Below are positions 27,850 to 35,237 of a stretch of DNA of 35,237 nucleotides, piece by piece. The DNA is from Entamoeba histolytica HM-1:IMSS (lineage: Eukaryota; Evosea; Mastigamoebida; Endamoebidae), in NCBI RefSeq assembly GCF_000208925.1, contig NW_001915031.1, positions 1-35,237 of the forward strand, given 5' to 3'. Numbering within the stretch: position 1 is the first letter of the stretch; every line of letters begins with the position of its first letter. The notes under the pieces are model-generated. The model was not told the origin of the DNA. It worked only from the letters and a program-made list of their open reading frames with translations, and ran no database searches. A program made the position numbers and the translations under genes.

Positions 27850-29415
27850 ATGAGTGAAAGTTATTATGAACAATATTTAAGATCAAATAATCCTAATGAA
27901 TTTAAAGAACTAAAAAAAAGGTTAGAAGAAAGTAATGATGAAGGAGAACAAAAAGTAATAAATCAAAGTAATATTGCTTTATTAGAATTACTTACATCTC
28001 AAGATTACAACCAATATATTACAACTATTCTTCCATTAGAAACAAATGAACCTACATATCTATTATACAATAAAGCTGTAGGGTTATTAAGGGTAGGGAA
28101 ACCAACTGATGCATTATCTTTTTTATCAGAGTCTTCAAATCGTGAAGAAGAGTCTCAAATTAAATTATTATCATTGATATTATATTATTGTATTGTTAGT
28201 TCAATGGGTTCAATAACATTTAATTTAGAACGAATTACAGATGAATTTATTAATCCAATTTATGTTCCAGGAACAATTAACTATATTGAATCACAATTGA
28301 TATTAATGAAAAAATCAATTCATGAAAATAATATCCCTCAAGCAATTTCACATATTAATTGTGTTTGTAACTCATGTCGTGACATTACTCGAAAACCTTA
28401 TTATCAAGCACTTTTTTGTTATTTAAATAATGACTTTGATGGAGCACGTGATGCATTATACCAAGGAGAATCTCCTTTAAAAGATATTGGAAATGCTTGT
28501 ACTTTTGCTCGTTCAGGAAAACCAGCTGTGGCAATATATATGTTACAAAAAGCTTTTCATTGTTTTGATCATAAAGATGAACCAATGAAAAGTTCATTAG
28601 AAGAACCTGCAACAACATTATATCCTATTGGATGGAAACAAACAACAACATATAATTTAGGCCTTTGTTATCTGTTAGAAAATAAACCTATTGAAGCTCA
28701 TGCTGCACTTATTACATTAGTAGATTACTATAGATACAATCCATTGTTATGGTACCGATTAGCATGTTCTTGCATTCAATATCATTATAATTATATTAAG
28801 AATGCACAAATGAAATATCAATATGTGGGTACAGCATCTGCTCGTCATGTGTTATTAATCCAACAACCATTAAGTCCAGAAAATTCACAATTACCATTAT
28901 CTCTTGGAATGCAATATATTCGAAATATGACAACTTTATTACGAACTAATTCAGAAAGTTCAGTAAATCATAAATTAGTATTGGCTATGTATTATGCAAT
29001 GGGGTATATAAGTTATTGGAGTGGTGATTATCTTTTAGCTAAATATTGTTGGGAAAAAGTTTATGCATCTAAGAATAATCAACTCCGAATTTCTGCATTA
29101 TCATATTTAGTTAAAACGTATTGTTTTCTTCAATTACCCAAAGAATCAGAAAAAATTCTTCAAGAATTTTTTGTTTCAAAACCACAAGAAAATAATGAAG
29201 ATGTTAATTATGCATCAGCCATGGCTTTAGTTTTTATGGGAAAATATGAAGATGCATTAAAAGTAGTAGACAAAATGCTTGAAACACCTGAGACTGATGC
29301 TTTAAAAGTTTTTATTTTATTAAATTTAAACAGAAAAGATTTAGCTGCTGCTGTTGTAAGGAAATCTTCACCTATTCAAGTACACAAAAATGTCTTGTTT
29401 ATTAATTATGACTAA
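27850..29415 (+). CDS. CNOT10: CCR4-NOT subunit 10-like TPR protein
   Basis: 521 residues, taking the ATG at 27850 rather than the TTG at 27841. The sequence is helical with TPR-like pairs throughout. The best landmark is TYNLGLCYLLENKPIEAHAA (about 269-288), then ALITLVDYYRYNPLLWYRLA and SCIQ. It matches the CNOT10 block (YN.G......KPL.AF..L.EAV.....NP.LWLRLAECCI). A later segment (VLAMYYAMGYISYWSGDYLL) fits the C-terminal TPRs of the family. CNOT10 is a non-catalytic subunit of the CCR4-NOT deadenylase, which shortens poly(A) tails. Human CNOT10 is longer (about 740). Start and end are clean and no introns are seen. The assignment rests on pattern recall, not a search. Confidence 0.75.
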   Translation: MSESYYEQYLRSNNPNEFKELKKRLEESNDEGEQKVINQSNIALLELLTSQDYNQYITTILPLETNEPTYLLYNKAVGLLRVGKPTDALSFLSESSNREEESQIKLLSLILYYCIVSSMGSITFNLERITDEFINPIYVPGTINYIESQLILMKKSIHENNIPQAISHINCVCNSCRDITRKPYYQALFCYLNNDFDGARDALYQGESPLKDIGNACTFARSGKPAVAIYMLQKAFHCFDHKDEPMKSSLEEPATTLYPIGWKQTTTYNLGLCYLLENKPIEAHAALITLVDYYRYNPLLWYRLACSCIQYHYNYIKNAQMKYQYVGTASARHVLLIQQPLSPENSQLPLSLGMQYIRNMTTLLRTNSESSVNHKLVLAMYYAMGYISYWSGDYLLAKYCWEKVYASKNNQLRISALSYLVKTYCFLQLPKESEKILQEFFVSKPQENNEDVNYASAMALVFMGKYEDALKVVDKMLETPETDALKVFILLNLNRKDLAAAVVRKSSPIQVHKNVLFINYD

Positions 29416-29534
29416 AAAACGAATTAATTAACCAAAGAAAAAAAGAAGAACAATTTTGAAAATTGAATTTGTTTTTCTAAAAAAATCAATTATGGTTTTA
29501 AAATTACTGTGTAAAGAAACAAGAAAAGCAAATG

Positions 29535-30267
29535 TTATTTTTGAAAACATCCTAATAAGTAATTTGTTTCATTGATTACCTTTTGTAGCTCTTCCATTTG
29601 AGCAATTATCTAGAATAAGTCATTAACTAATTAATTATGTAATAAACAAACAAAAACAAACATTATTTTTTGAATTATCATCAGAATAAACATAAAGAGC
29701 TTTTTGACATGTTAAATATGCAACTTTAGCTATTTGCAATGTTTTTAAATAACTCTCTTTTAATTCAGCTTGAATTTGTTCTGTGTTTTGGTTTGATTCT
29801 ATATCATCTATATGGCTTGATGCAGATATTTCTTGAACAACCTCAGGTTCATAATCCCAAGGTGGAACATCATTATTTAATCTTACAGCAAGTTTATCAT
29901 CACTTAGAGTAAAGAAATCATTATTGTTAAATTGTTCATTCAATGCACTTGTCCATTGTTCTTGAGAAACTCTAAATTGTTCTAAGTTAGAAAAGAAATA
30001 CCAATGGTCTATAATAAATTGTTGGATGTCTCTTTGTAAAGTAAAGAAATCTCTTTTATTATATTTATGTTTTAAACTATACACAATCAATCGAGCAATA
30101 AATATCCATTGTAATGGTTGTCTTTCTAATAACATTTGTTGTTTATCACACAATGGACAAAAACATAACTTTAATGACATAGATTGTTGTTTCATTGGGT
30201 CACTATCGCCTGTTCTCCCTGATGCAGAAAACCCATTATAATAAGGAGGTGTTTGAATTGGGTGCAT
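29535..30267 (-). CDS. Hypothetical CxxC protein, two exons
   Basis: Exon 1 is 30267-29662 (202 codons). A 52-base intron (29610-29661) runs GTTTGTTTTTG to TTCTAG. Exon 2 is 29609-29535 (24 codons plus stop). The product is 226 residues. The N-terminus is P/S/G-rich, then CFCPLC (about 35-40), possibly a metal site. A compact helical region follows (LQWIFIARLIVYSLKHK, FFTLQRDIQQFIIDHWYFFS, VSQEQWTSALNEQF) with a winged-helix-like rhythm of I..F...HW..F and W...L. An acidic, Q/N-rich stretch and a last helix run into exon 2 (ESYLKTLQIAKVAYLTCQKA, IIAQMEELQKVI), which may be a coiled coil. A chromatin or DNA-binding role is possible but only a guess. The sequence around the ATG (AAAATTCATG) resembles the Entamoeba initiator, so the 5' UTR may be almost absent. 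Confidence 0.7.
29610..29661 (-). other. Intron of the CxxC protein gene
   Basis: 52 bases on the - strand, GTTTGTTTTTG to TTATTCTAG. Phase 0. Without splicing the protein would end in CFCLFIT; with it, a helical tail of 24 residues is added. Confidence 0.75.
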
Positions 30268-30408
30268 GAATTTTAAGATTTAAAAATTCCTTTCACTTTT
30301 TTTACTTCAATAAAAAAGAAAAAAATTGTTTTTTGATTTTATCTTTTGTTTGGATGATTGTATTTTTGTTGGAGGGAAAAGCCACAAATCATAAGATCCT
30401 GACTTACT

Positions 30409-31371
30409 TTAATATAAATTCAATTCATTGCCAACTGGTCTTTTTGTCATAAACATTGTAAAGGAAATAGTGGCTATAATCATTGGAAATGATGGAAGAA
30501 TACCATAATATGATGGACCTATGAAAATAGAAATTGGGGTTGATGTTTGATCAACAAAAGGGATAAATGTAGATTGTAAAGAAATCCAAGAAGAATGAAG
30601 GAATGAAAGAACAAATAAAGAATTTGTTTTTAGTGCAAAGAAACACAAAAACACTCCAAGGAAAAATTGAATCAAACAAACCATTAAAATACCTGTATAA
30701 GGCGATCCTGGATAATTTTCATATGGACAATAATCACCAAGAATGACAAGAATAATACTGTATATTGCAAATACAAAAGAAGAAATAAATGCAGAGAAAA
30801 GAGGATGAAGAGATTGAAGAAGTTCATTAAATAAAAAATATCTAAAAACATATTCTTGAGAAAGTGCTATTCCAAATGAAGTTATTGATGAAATTAAAAT
30901 TTGGATAATAATTGAGGTATAAACGGTAAATCGTATCCAATTTTCTGATAATGAAATATTATTTAATTCATTAATTTTTTGTTGATGCATTACTTCACCC
31001 ATTACATTTAATGAACACATTGATGGATTAATACAAAAGAAGATAAATGACCCAAACGTCATTAATACTGGCATGAGTACAATAGAAATAACATACCACC
31101 ATTTTTTAATTTGTGGTTCTTCTATTTTAAGCGTTGAAATTGTCACATGAAACACTTTTTCTGAAATAAATCCAGCAATGAATAATAAGAATGAAGGAAT
31201 AATTAAAGTAAGGGATTTCATCATAGAATAATTATATGAATATATTTTTCCAGATGGTAATAATGTTAATTGTAATCCATAAACAACAATGAGAGAAACA
31301 ACAATATAAACACAGATAAATAAATAATGTATTTTAAATGGTAAAGTAATTAAATTCTTTAATAGATACAT
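30409..31371 (-). CDS. CPBP/CAAX-protease-like membrane protein, non-canonical active site
   Basis: 320 residues with about eight hydrophobic segments and no cleavable signal. SQEYVFRYFLFNELL (171-185) matches motif 1 of the CPBP/Rce1 intramembrane protease family (EE...R), but the first Glu is Gln (Q172-E173, R177). The helix at 199-206 (FVFAIYSI) sits where motif 2 (F...H) belongs and lacks the His. FLHSSW (257-262, H259) fits motif 3 except for its Asn. Rce1-type members cleave the last three residues of prenylated CaaX proteins, such as Ras GTPases, in the ER. With Gln for Glu and no motif-2 His, proteolysis is doubtful; a non-proteolytic CPBP role is possible. It is divergent from the START gene 205 bases away, with a GAAC element on each side. 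Confidence 0.65.
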   Translation of the reverse strand: MYLLKNLITLPFKIHYLFICVYIVVSLIVVYGLQLTLLPSGKIYSYNYSMMKSLTLIIPSFLLFIAGFISEKVFHVTISTLKIEEPQIKKWWYVISIVLMPVLMTFGSFIFFCINPSMCSLNVMGEVMHQQKINELNNISLSENWIRFTVYTSIIIQILISSITSFGIALSQEYVFRYFLFNELLQSLHPLFSAFISSFVFAIYSIILVILGDYCPYENYPGSPYTGILMVCLIQFFLGVFLCFFALKTNSLFVLSFLHSSWISLQSTFIPFVDQTSTPISIFIGPSYYGILPSFPMIIATISFTMFMTKRPVGNELNLY

Positions 31372-31385
31372 TAAAATAACAATTT

Positions 31386-31393
31386 AAGTTCAT
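31386..31393 (-). promoter_or_regulatory. GAAC-type element of CPBP-like gene
   Basis: ATGAACTT on the - strand, with the G of GAAC 20 bases before the ATG at 31371. It is a near-consensus GAAC match (AATGAACT). Confidence 0.45.
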
Positions 31394-31550
31394 CTTTTGA
31401 TAACATTTTTCTAAGAAAAATAAGGAAATAATAACTGAACAAAATGAGATTATAACATTAAGATAAAACTAGAAATAACTTAGTTATTTGAGTATTATTC
31501 TTTTATTATAAAATTATATTAAAAATTTAAACAATTTGAATATATTTTTC

Positions 31551-31557
31551 AGAACTT
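31551..31557 (+). promoter_or_regulatory. GAAC-type element of START gene
   Basis: AGAACTT, with the G of GAAC 25 bases before the ATG at 31577. It is followed by TATAAAACGACCCTA up to the ATG. Confidence 0.45.
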
Positions 31558-31576
31558 AAAATATAAAACGACCCTA

Positions 31577-32233
31577 ATGGCTGAAGAACCTACTTGTAAT
31601 ACTAAAGAAGAACTTATCAATGAAGCTAAAGAGATGAAAGAATGGTTTGAAAATGAATTAAAACTTCAATGGAATCCAATTGCTTATAATAACCCTGATG
31701 TTAAATTATATGATTTACCAATGAGAGGGTATAGTCATAGAACTCGTTGTAGAGTTCATTGTAATTGTACTTTTGAACAGATGCTTAAATTTAATCAAGA
31801 AACTAATATTGATGAATTAAAGAAATATGATAAGTCTCTTTTAAATTACGAAATTTTTGATCAAGTAGAAGGTACTAATATTCTTGTAACACATACTGCT
31901 TTTTCAGTTACTTGGCCTGTTACTGCAAGACAATTTGTTTCTCTTCATGATAATTATCCAACTGAGAATGGACATATTTTCATTCAAACATCAATTAAAA
32001 ATGATAAAGTTAAAACTAATAAAAAGTATGTCACTGCTTATAAGAAATCTGCACTCTTAATTGAAAAAGATCCTGAAGATCCTAAAAGATGTTATATTGA
32101 AAGAATTATTGAAATGGATCCACGAGGAAGTATTCCTACTTTTGTAGTTGCTTCAAATAAAACAAATGATGCTGAAAGAATGTGGGAAATGAAACTTTTT
32201 GTTGAAGAAAAAGTAAAGAAAGGTGAATTATAA
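31577..32233 (+). CDS. START-domain lipid-binding protein
   Basis: 218 residues, essentially one START (StAR-related lipid transfer) domain. Landmarks are the central strand block VTHTAFSVTWPVTARQFVSL (about 105-124, cf. R...VS...RDFV....), HIFIQTSIKNDKV, CYIERIIEMDPRGSIPTFVV (about 173-192, cf. G....I.....G.IP....) and the C-terminal helix ERMWEMKLFVEEKVKK that closes the lipid tunnel. It has no signal peptide, membrane helix or extra domain, so it is probably a cytosolic lipid carrier. Entamoeba has several small START-only proteins. The ligand cannot be deduced. The acyl-CoA-synthetase-like gene about 6 kb away is also lipid-related, but no linkage is evident. Confidence 0.85.
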   Translation: MAEEPTCNTKEELINEAKEMKEWFENELKLQWNPIAYNNPDVKLYDLPMRGYSHRTRCRVHCNCTFEQMLKFNQETNIDELKKYDKSLLNYEIFDQVEGTNILVTHTAFSVTWPVTARQFVSLHDNYPTENGHIFIQTSIKNDKVKTNKKYVTAYKKSALLIEKDPEDPKRCYIERIIEMDPRGSIPTFVVASNKTNDAERMWEMKLFVEEKVKKGEL

Positions 32234-32716
32234 ATTTCTTTTATTTTCCTAATATTTTTTTTTTTTTTACTTTTTTCATATTAAATAGAATTGTAGTAAT
32301 CATTTATTGTTTATGAATTTTAATATCTTAATTTCATTTATTAATATTTTGTTATAATCTTTTTGAATGATTGTAGATTTAATATATAAGTATTTCTTTT
32401 AATTTAAAAGATTTAAAAAGGAAATAAATTATAATTTCGTAATATGTATTTATAAAAGATTTTAAAAAATAAAATTATATAAAATTAATTATCTAAGATG
32501 TATCAGAGTATTTAAAATAATAATTTAATAATACAGTAATATAAATTTATTAAAATTAAATAAGAGTTTATGAAAATAATAATAAAAAATAATGCTACTT
32601 TAATCTTTTTTTAAACTGAAAATATATTTTTCTAAACAATTTTCAATAAATAAATAAAAGTTTTTGTTTTATTAAAAAAATAATTTGAAAAATAAAAGAA
32701 ATAAAAACTAATTGAT
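32234..32716. other. Intergenic region between convergent genes
   Basis: 483 bases of A/T-rich DNA between the START gene (+) and the RhoGEF gene (-), which converge. A run of 12 T near 32257-32269 follows the START stop codon. No ORF or RNA gene is visible. Confidence 0.5.
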
Positions 32717-34618
32717 TTATTCTACGCTATCTGCATCTCTCATTTGGGCTACCCAACAATCAGAACGGTTCAAATCCCACCATCCATAAGTAATATTTTT
32801 GGAAATAGTTTGACTCCATTCTTTACATTTCTCAATACTATCAAATGATAACAAACAACTAACATCATCGATTTTAATGTTTAATACATTAGATGAAAGC
32901 ATCACTTCTGTTTTATCATTAATACAAATTAATGCTTCAATTTTAACTTTTTTTGTTGCTTTGTTTGCTGCAATAAGTGGTTTATTCTCTTGAACAGCTT
33001 GTTCTTTGGCAAATACTAATTCATCACTAAATAAGAAAGCATAACAATGTTTCTTTTTATAAGTAACCATAGCCTCAGAATACATATATCTATTATTAAC
33101 AAAAATAGTTTCATCTCCAAGTAATTGTGAAACATATTTTAATTCATCTCTTTTCTTTCCTAATTCATTGACAAGATTAGAGAAATAATTAAAATGAGTG
33201 AATGCTGTTTTAAGAAATGGTTGATCTGGATGTCGAGGTCCTGTATTTTTAATAATTTCTTTTAATAATAATGGATATCTCATGAGACGTTGTACTGGTT
33301 GAATGAGTAAATCTTCAAATGATGGACGAGTATTTTTTTTAATGAAAATATTTTGTTGGCAATCATCAATAAATTGTTTTCCTTCTTCACTTTGTTTAAT
33401 TTTATCAAAAACAGCTTTAGCATAATTATAGTCAGTAGTGTATGGTAATAAATAACGCGCTAATACTACCCATTGATCTGCATATTTACCAAATGTAAAA
33501 TCACATTTCATATTTTGTGGAGTTAATATTTTATTCATTTCATTTACCATTTGTTGTGAACAATCAATACATTCATTTAATGTAGAAAAGAGTGTATTAT
33601 ATTCTTTATTACCAAACCCATCAATTGTTTTGTCAATAACAAGTTGTTGCATAGGATCTTTAAAGTATTCTTTTAATATTTTCATATTCTCACATAAATT
33701 AAATTCAGTTGTTTTCCATTCTTCAATTACCATTTGTCTTGTTTTCATTTTCTTAAAAACAAACATAGAACGTACTAACCATGACTCAATACCTAATTGT
33801 ACAATAATAAACTTCTTAAGATCATCACCAATAAATGTAGTAATTTTAGATGCTTTCTTTGGAATAGATGCAGCCAAATTACTTTTTCTACGTTCAAATC
33901 CTTCATCAAAATGTCTTCCACCACCCAATATAATTTTTGTTTCTGAAATATTTTCTTTTGATGGACAAAAAACTTGTTCAAGATCTATTAGTTGTTTTGG
34001 ATTCATTTCTTTTTGAGACATTTCAGAAAGGTAAGCATGAATCAAATCTAAATTGTCATAAAATCTTCCAAGTCCTTCTAATACTTGAATATTAGATAAC
34101 ATCGCTTCTCCATAATAAAAAGATAATGTCCCAAATGCATTTTCTAATAATCCCTTCCAACTTCTTTCAATATCCATTATCATAATTAAATTTAATGTTT
34201 TTGTATTTAACATAGCAAGAAAATATGCAATAATTTCTTCACATGTTTCTTCATTTAATCCAAGTAATTTTACTGAACTATTAATTCCAACTCCAAATTG
34301 AAGAAGAATTGAAATGGTTCGAGCCATTTTTTTTACTGTTAATTTCTTTTCACAAAAAACACTCCCTCTTAAATATCTTAAATAAGTTCTAAATTCTTTT
34401 TCTTCAGTTATTCCTCCTCTTAATGAAATGACTTTTCCATTATTAATATTTATCTCATTGTATTTAACTATTGTTTGCATTATTGTAGTTCGTGCCCTAT
34501 CATTAAATAAATATTCTTTTGGTACTTCTATTATATGATTGTTGATTGAAAATAAAGCATATTCAATATCATTTGAAGTAGATTCTGTAACCCATCGTTT
34601 TGCAAAGGTGTTTATCAT
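32717..34618 (-). CDS. RhoGEF (DH-PH) protein with unknown N-terminal domain
   Basis: 633 residues. The DH (Dbl homology) domain spans about 297-480. Its most conserved helix is clear at 431-455 (PSFEDLLIQPVQRLMRYPLL, then LLKEI), matching L..P.QR...Y.LLL. It is preceded by the CR1-like helix (MVIEEWKTTEFNLCENMKIL). A PH domain follows at about 490-620 (YKKKHCYAFLFSDELVFAKE ... CKEWSQTISKN, with the closing Trp helix). It should activate Rho/Rac-type GTPases that drive actin remodelling and phagocytosis. Residues 1-260 are helical (LTVKKMARTISILLQFGVGI, KGLLENAFGTLSFYYGEAML) and I do not recognise the domain. A GAAC element lies 30 bases before the ATG. Confidence 0.88.
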   Translation of the reverse strand: MINTFAKRWVTESTSNDIEYALFSINNHIIEVPKEYLFNDRARTTIMQTIVKYNEININNGKVISLRGGITEEKEFRTYLRYLRGSVFCEKKLTVKKMARTISILLQFGVGINSSVKLLGLNEETCEEIIAYFLAMLNTKTLNLIMIMDIERSWKGLLENAFGTLSFYYGEAMLSNIQVLEGLGRFYDNLDLIHAYLSEMSQKEMNPKQLIDLEQVFCPSKENISETKIILGGGRHFDEGFERRKSNLAASIPKKASKITTFIGDDLKKFIIVQLGIESWLVRSMFVFKKMKTRQMVIEEWKTTEFNLCENMKILKEYFKDPMQQLVIDKTIDGFGNKEYNTLFSTLNECIDCSQQMVNEMNKILTPQNMKCDFTFGKYADQWVVLARYLLPYTTDYNYAKAVFDKIKQSEEGKQFIDDCQQNIFIKKNTRPSFEDLLIQPVQRLMRYPLLLKEIIKNTGPRHPDQPFLKTAFTHFNYFSNLVNELGKKRDELKYVSQLLGDETIFVNNRYMYSEAMVTYKKKHCYAFLFSDELVFAKEQAVQENKPLIAANKATKKVKIEALICINDKTEVMLSSNVLNIKIDDVSCLLSFDSIEKCKEWSQTISKNITYGWWDLNRSDCWVAQMRDADSVE

Positions 34619-35237
34619 AAAATCTATAAAATCTCTTTTTAAAAGTTCTTCTTTTTTCTTTTCAATCTATTTTATTTTCACGTTTTTTGTCTTTTCCTTT
34701 TTTTCATAAAGAGAATGAAATAAATTAAAATAATATAATAATGTAATTATTAATTATAATATAAATAATCTATTTGATGAAAATCATTGGTTTATATTTC
34801 ATAAAACAACCAAATATGTATTTGTATGAATAACACTTGATTGAATTGATTATTACAGTACATTTTAATTAAATATGTTAATATCCAATTCATTATCTGC
34901 ATTATTTCATCTGGTTGTAATCTTGAATTATATGGAAAAATACTTGTTATTCTTACATTATTAAAACAAACTTCTTTTTGAGAAAAGAAAAATTGAAAGA
35001 AACTTACTTTCAGAAAACAAATAAATTAAATATTCATTGTAATGTGTTATATAAACAGTTACAGTAACTTACATACAAATGAATGTGACTTCAGTTAAAT
35101 CAAAAGAGAATAATTTAAACTAAATCAGAATAAATTCTCTTCATTAAATATTAAATACCAACAAAGAATTTTCAAATTAAAAACTTCAAACACAAGAAAG
35201 AATATTATAAAACTAAAAATACTAAATAAAAACATTA
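34619..35237. other. AT-rich right end, no gene seen
   Basis: 619 bases upstream of the RhoGEF gene to the window edge. It contains that gene's promoter at its left end. No open frame, RNA gene or repeat worth calling is visible. The last 150 bases are A-rich and could be the promoter of a + strand gene beyond the edge. Confidence 0.4.
34643..34650 (-). promoter_or_regulatory. GAAC-type element of RhoGEF gene
   Basis: AAGAACTT on the - strand, identical to the element before NUP210, with the G of GAAC 30 bases before the ATG at 34618. TTTTAAAAAGAG follows. Confidence 0.45.

Noticed and set aside
1..35237. LINE/SINE elements, tRNA arrays, rRNA, CRISPR
   Set aside because: Looked for reverse-transcriptase or endonuclease motifs, GC-richer tRNA-like blocks and regularly spaced repeats; none seen. 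Short non-coding SINE remnants in the AT-rich spacers cannot be excluded by eye.

Overview
The window looks like nuclear DNA of an Entamoeba species (E. histolytica or a close relative). It is very AT-rich, with densely packed genes on both strands and short intergenic gaps. Six introns of 47-71 bases can be placed, and all begin GTTTGT and end TAG. Several genes have a GAAC-type core promoter element 20-31 bases before the ATG, which implies very short 5' UTRs. The proteins are eukaryotic: ribosomal protein eL27, EF-1 beta, a gp210-type nucleoporin, a CNOT10-like protein, a RasGEF and a RhoGEF. I cannot fix the species from this window. I see no tRNA, rRNA, CRISPR array or intact transposon.

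Layout. Positions 1-1430 are AT-rich with a short tandem repeat and purine/pyrimidine-skewed DNA that may be a decayed K/E/H/N-rich gene. At 1431-2312 (-) lies a secreted-protein gene split by one in-frame TAA. A 2 kb gene-poor stretch follows. Positions 4359-12965 hold a spliced unknown gene (+), a three-exon HAT/Suf protein (-), a Ttd14-type AAA_28 NTPase (+), a leucine-rich-repeat protein (-), a RasGEF (-), a minimal EF-1 beta (-), a spliced DUF4870/Tic20-like membrane protein (+) and eL27 (-). Positions 13202-23021 (+) hold a 1035-residue protein with a degenerate USP-like segment, a coiled-coil protein and a 1701-residue NUP210/gp210 homologue. Positions 23221-31371 hold an acyl-CoA-synthetase-like pseudoenzyme with a long K/E-rich N-terminus (+), a single-pass membrane protein with a papain-like echo and a previously hidden last exon (-), a CNOT10-like TPR protein (+), a small CxxC protein with a second exon (-) and a CPBP/CAAX-protease-like membrane protein lacking canonical residues (-). 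The right end has a START-domain protein (+) and a DH-PH RhoGEF (-).

How the genes relate. This is a chromosomal housekeeping and signalling neighbourhood, not an operon or island. Themes are translation (EF-1 beta, eL27), mRNA 3'-end and turnover machinery (HAT/Suf protein, CNOT10), small-GTPase activation (RasGEF, RhoGEF), lipid handling (START protein, acyl-CoA-synthetase-like protein) and the nuclear pore. The most unusual feature is that four proteins resemble enzyme families but appear to lack canonical catalytic residues.
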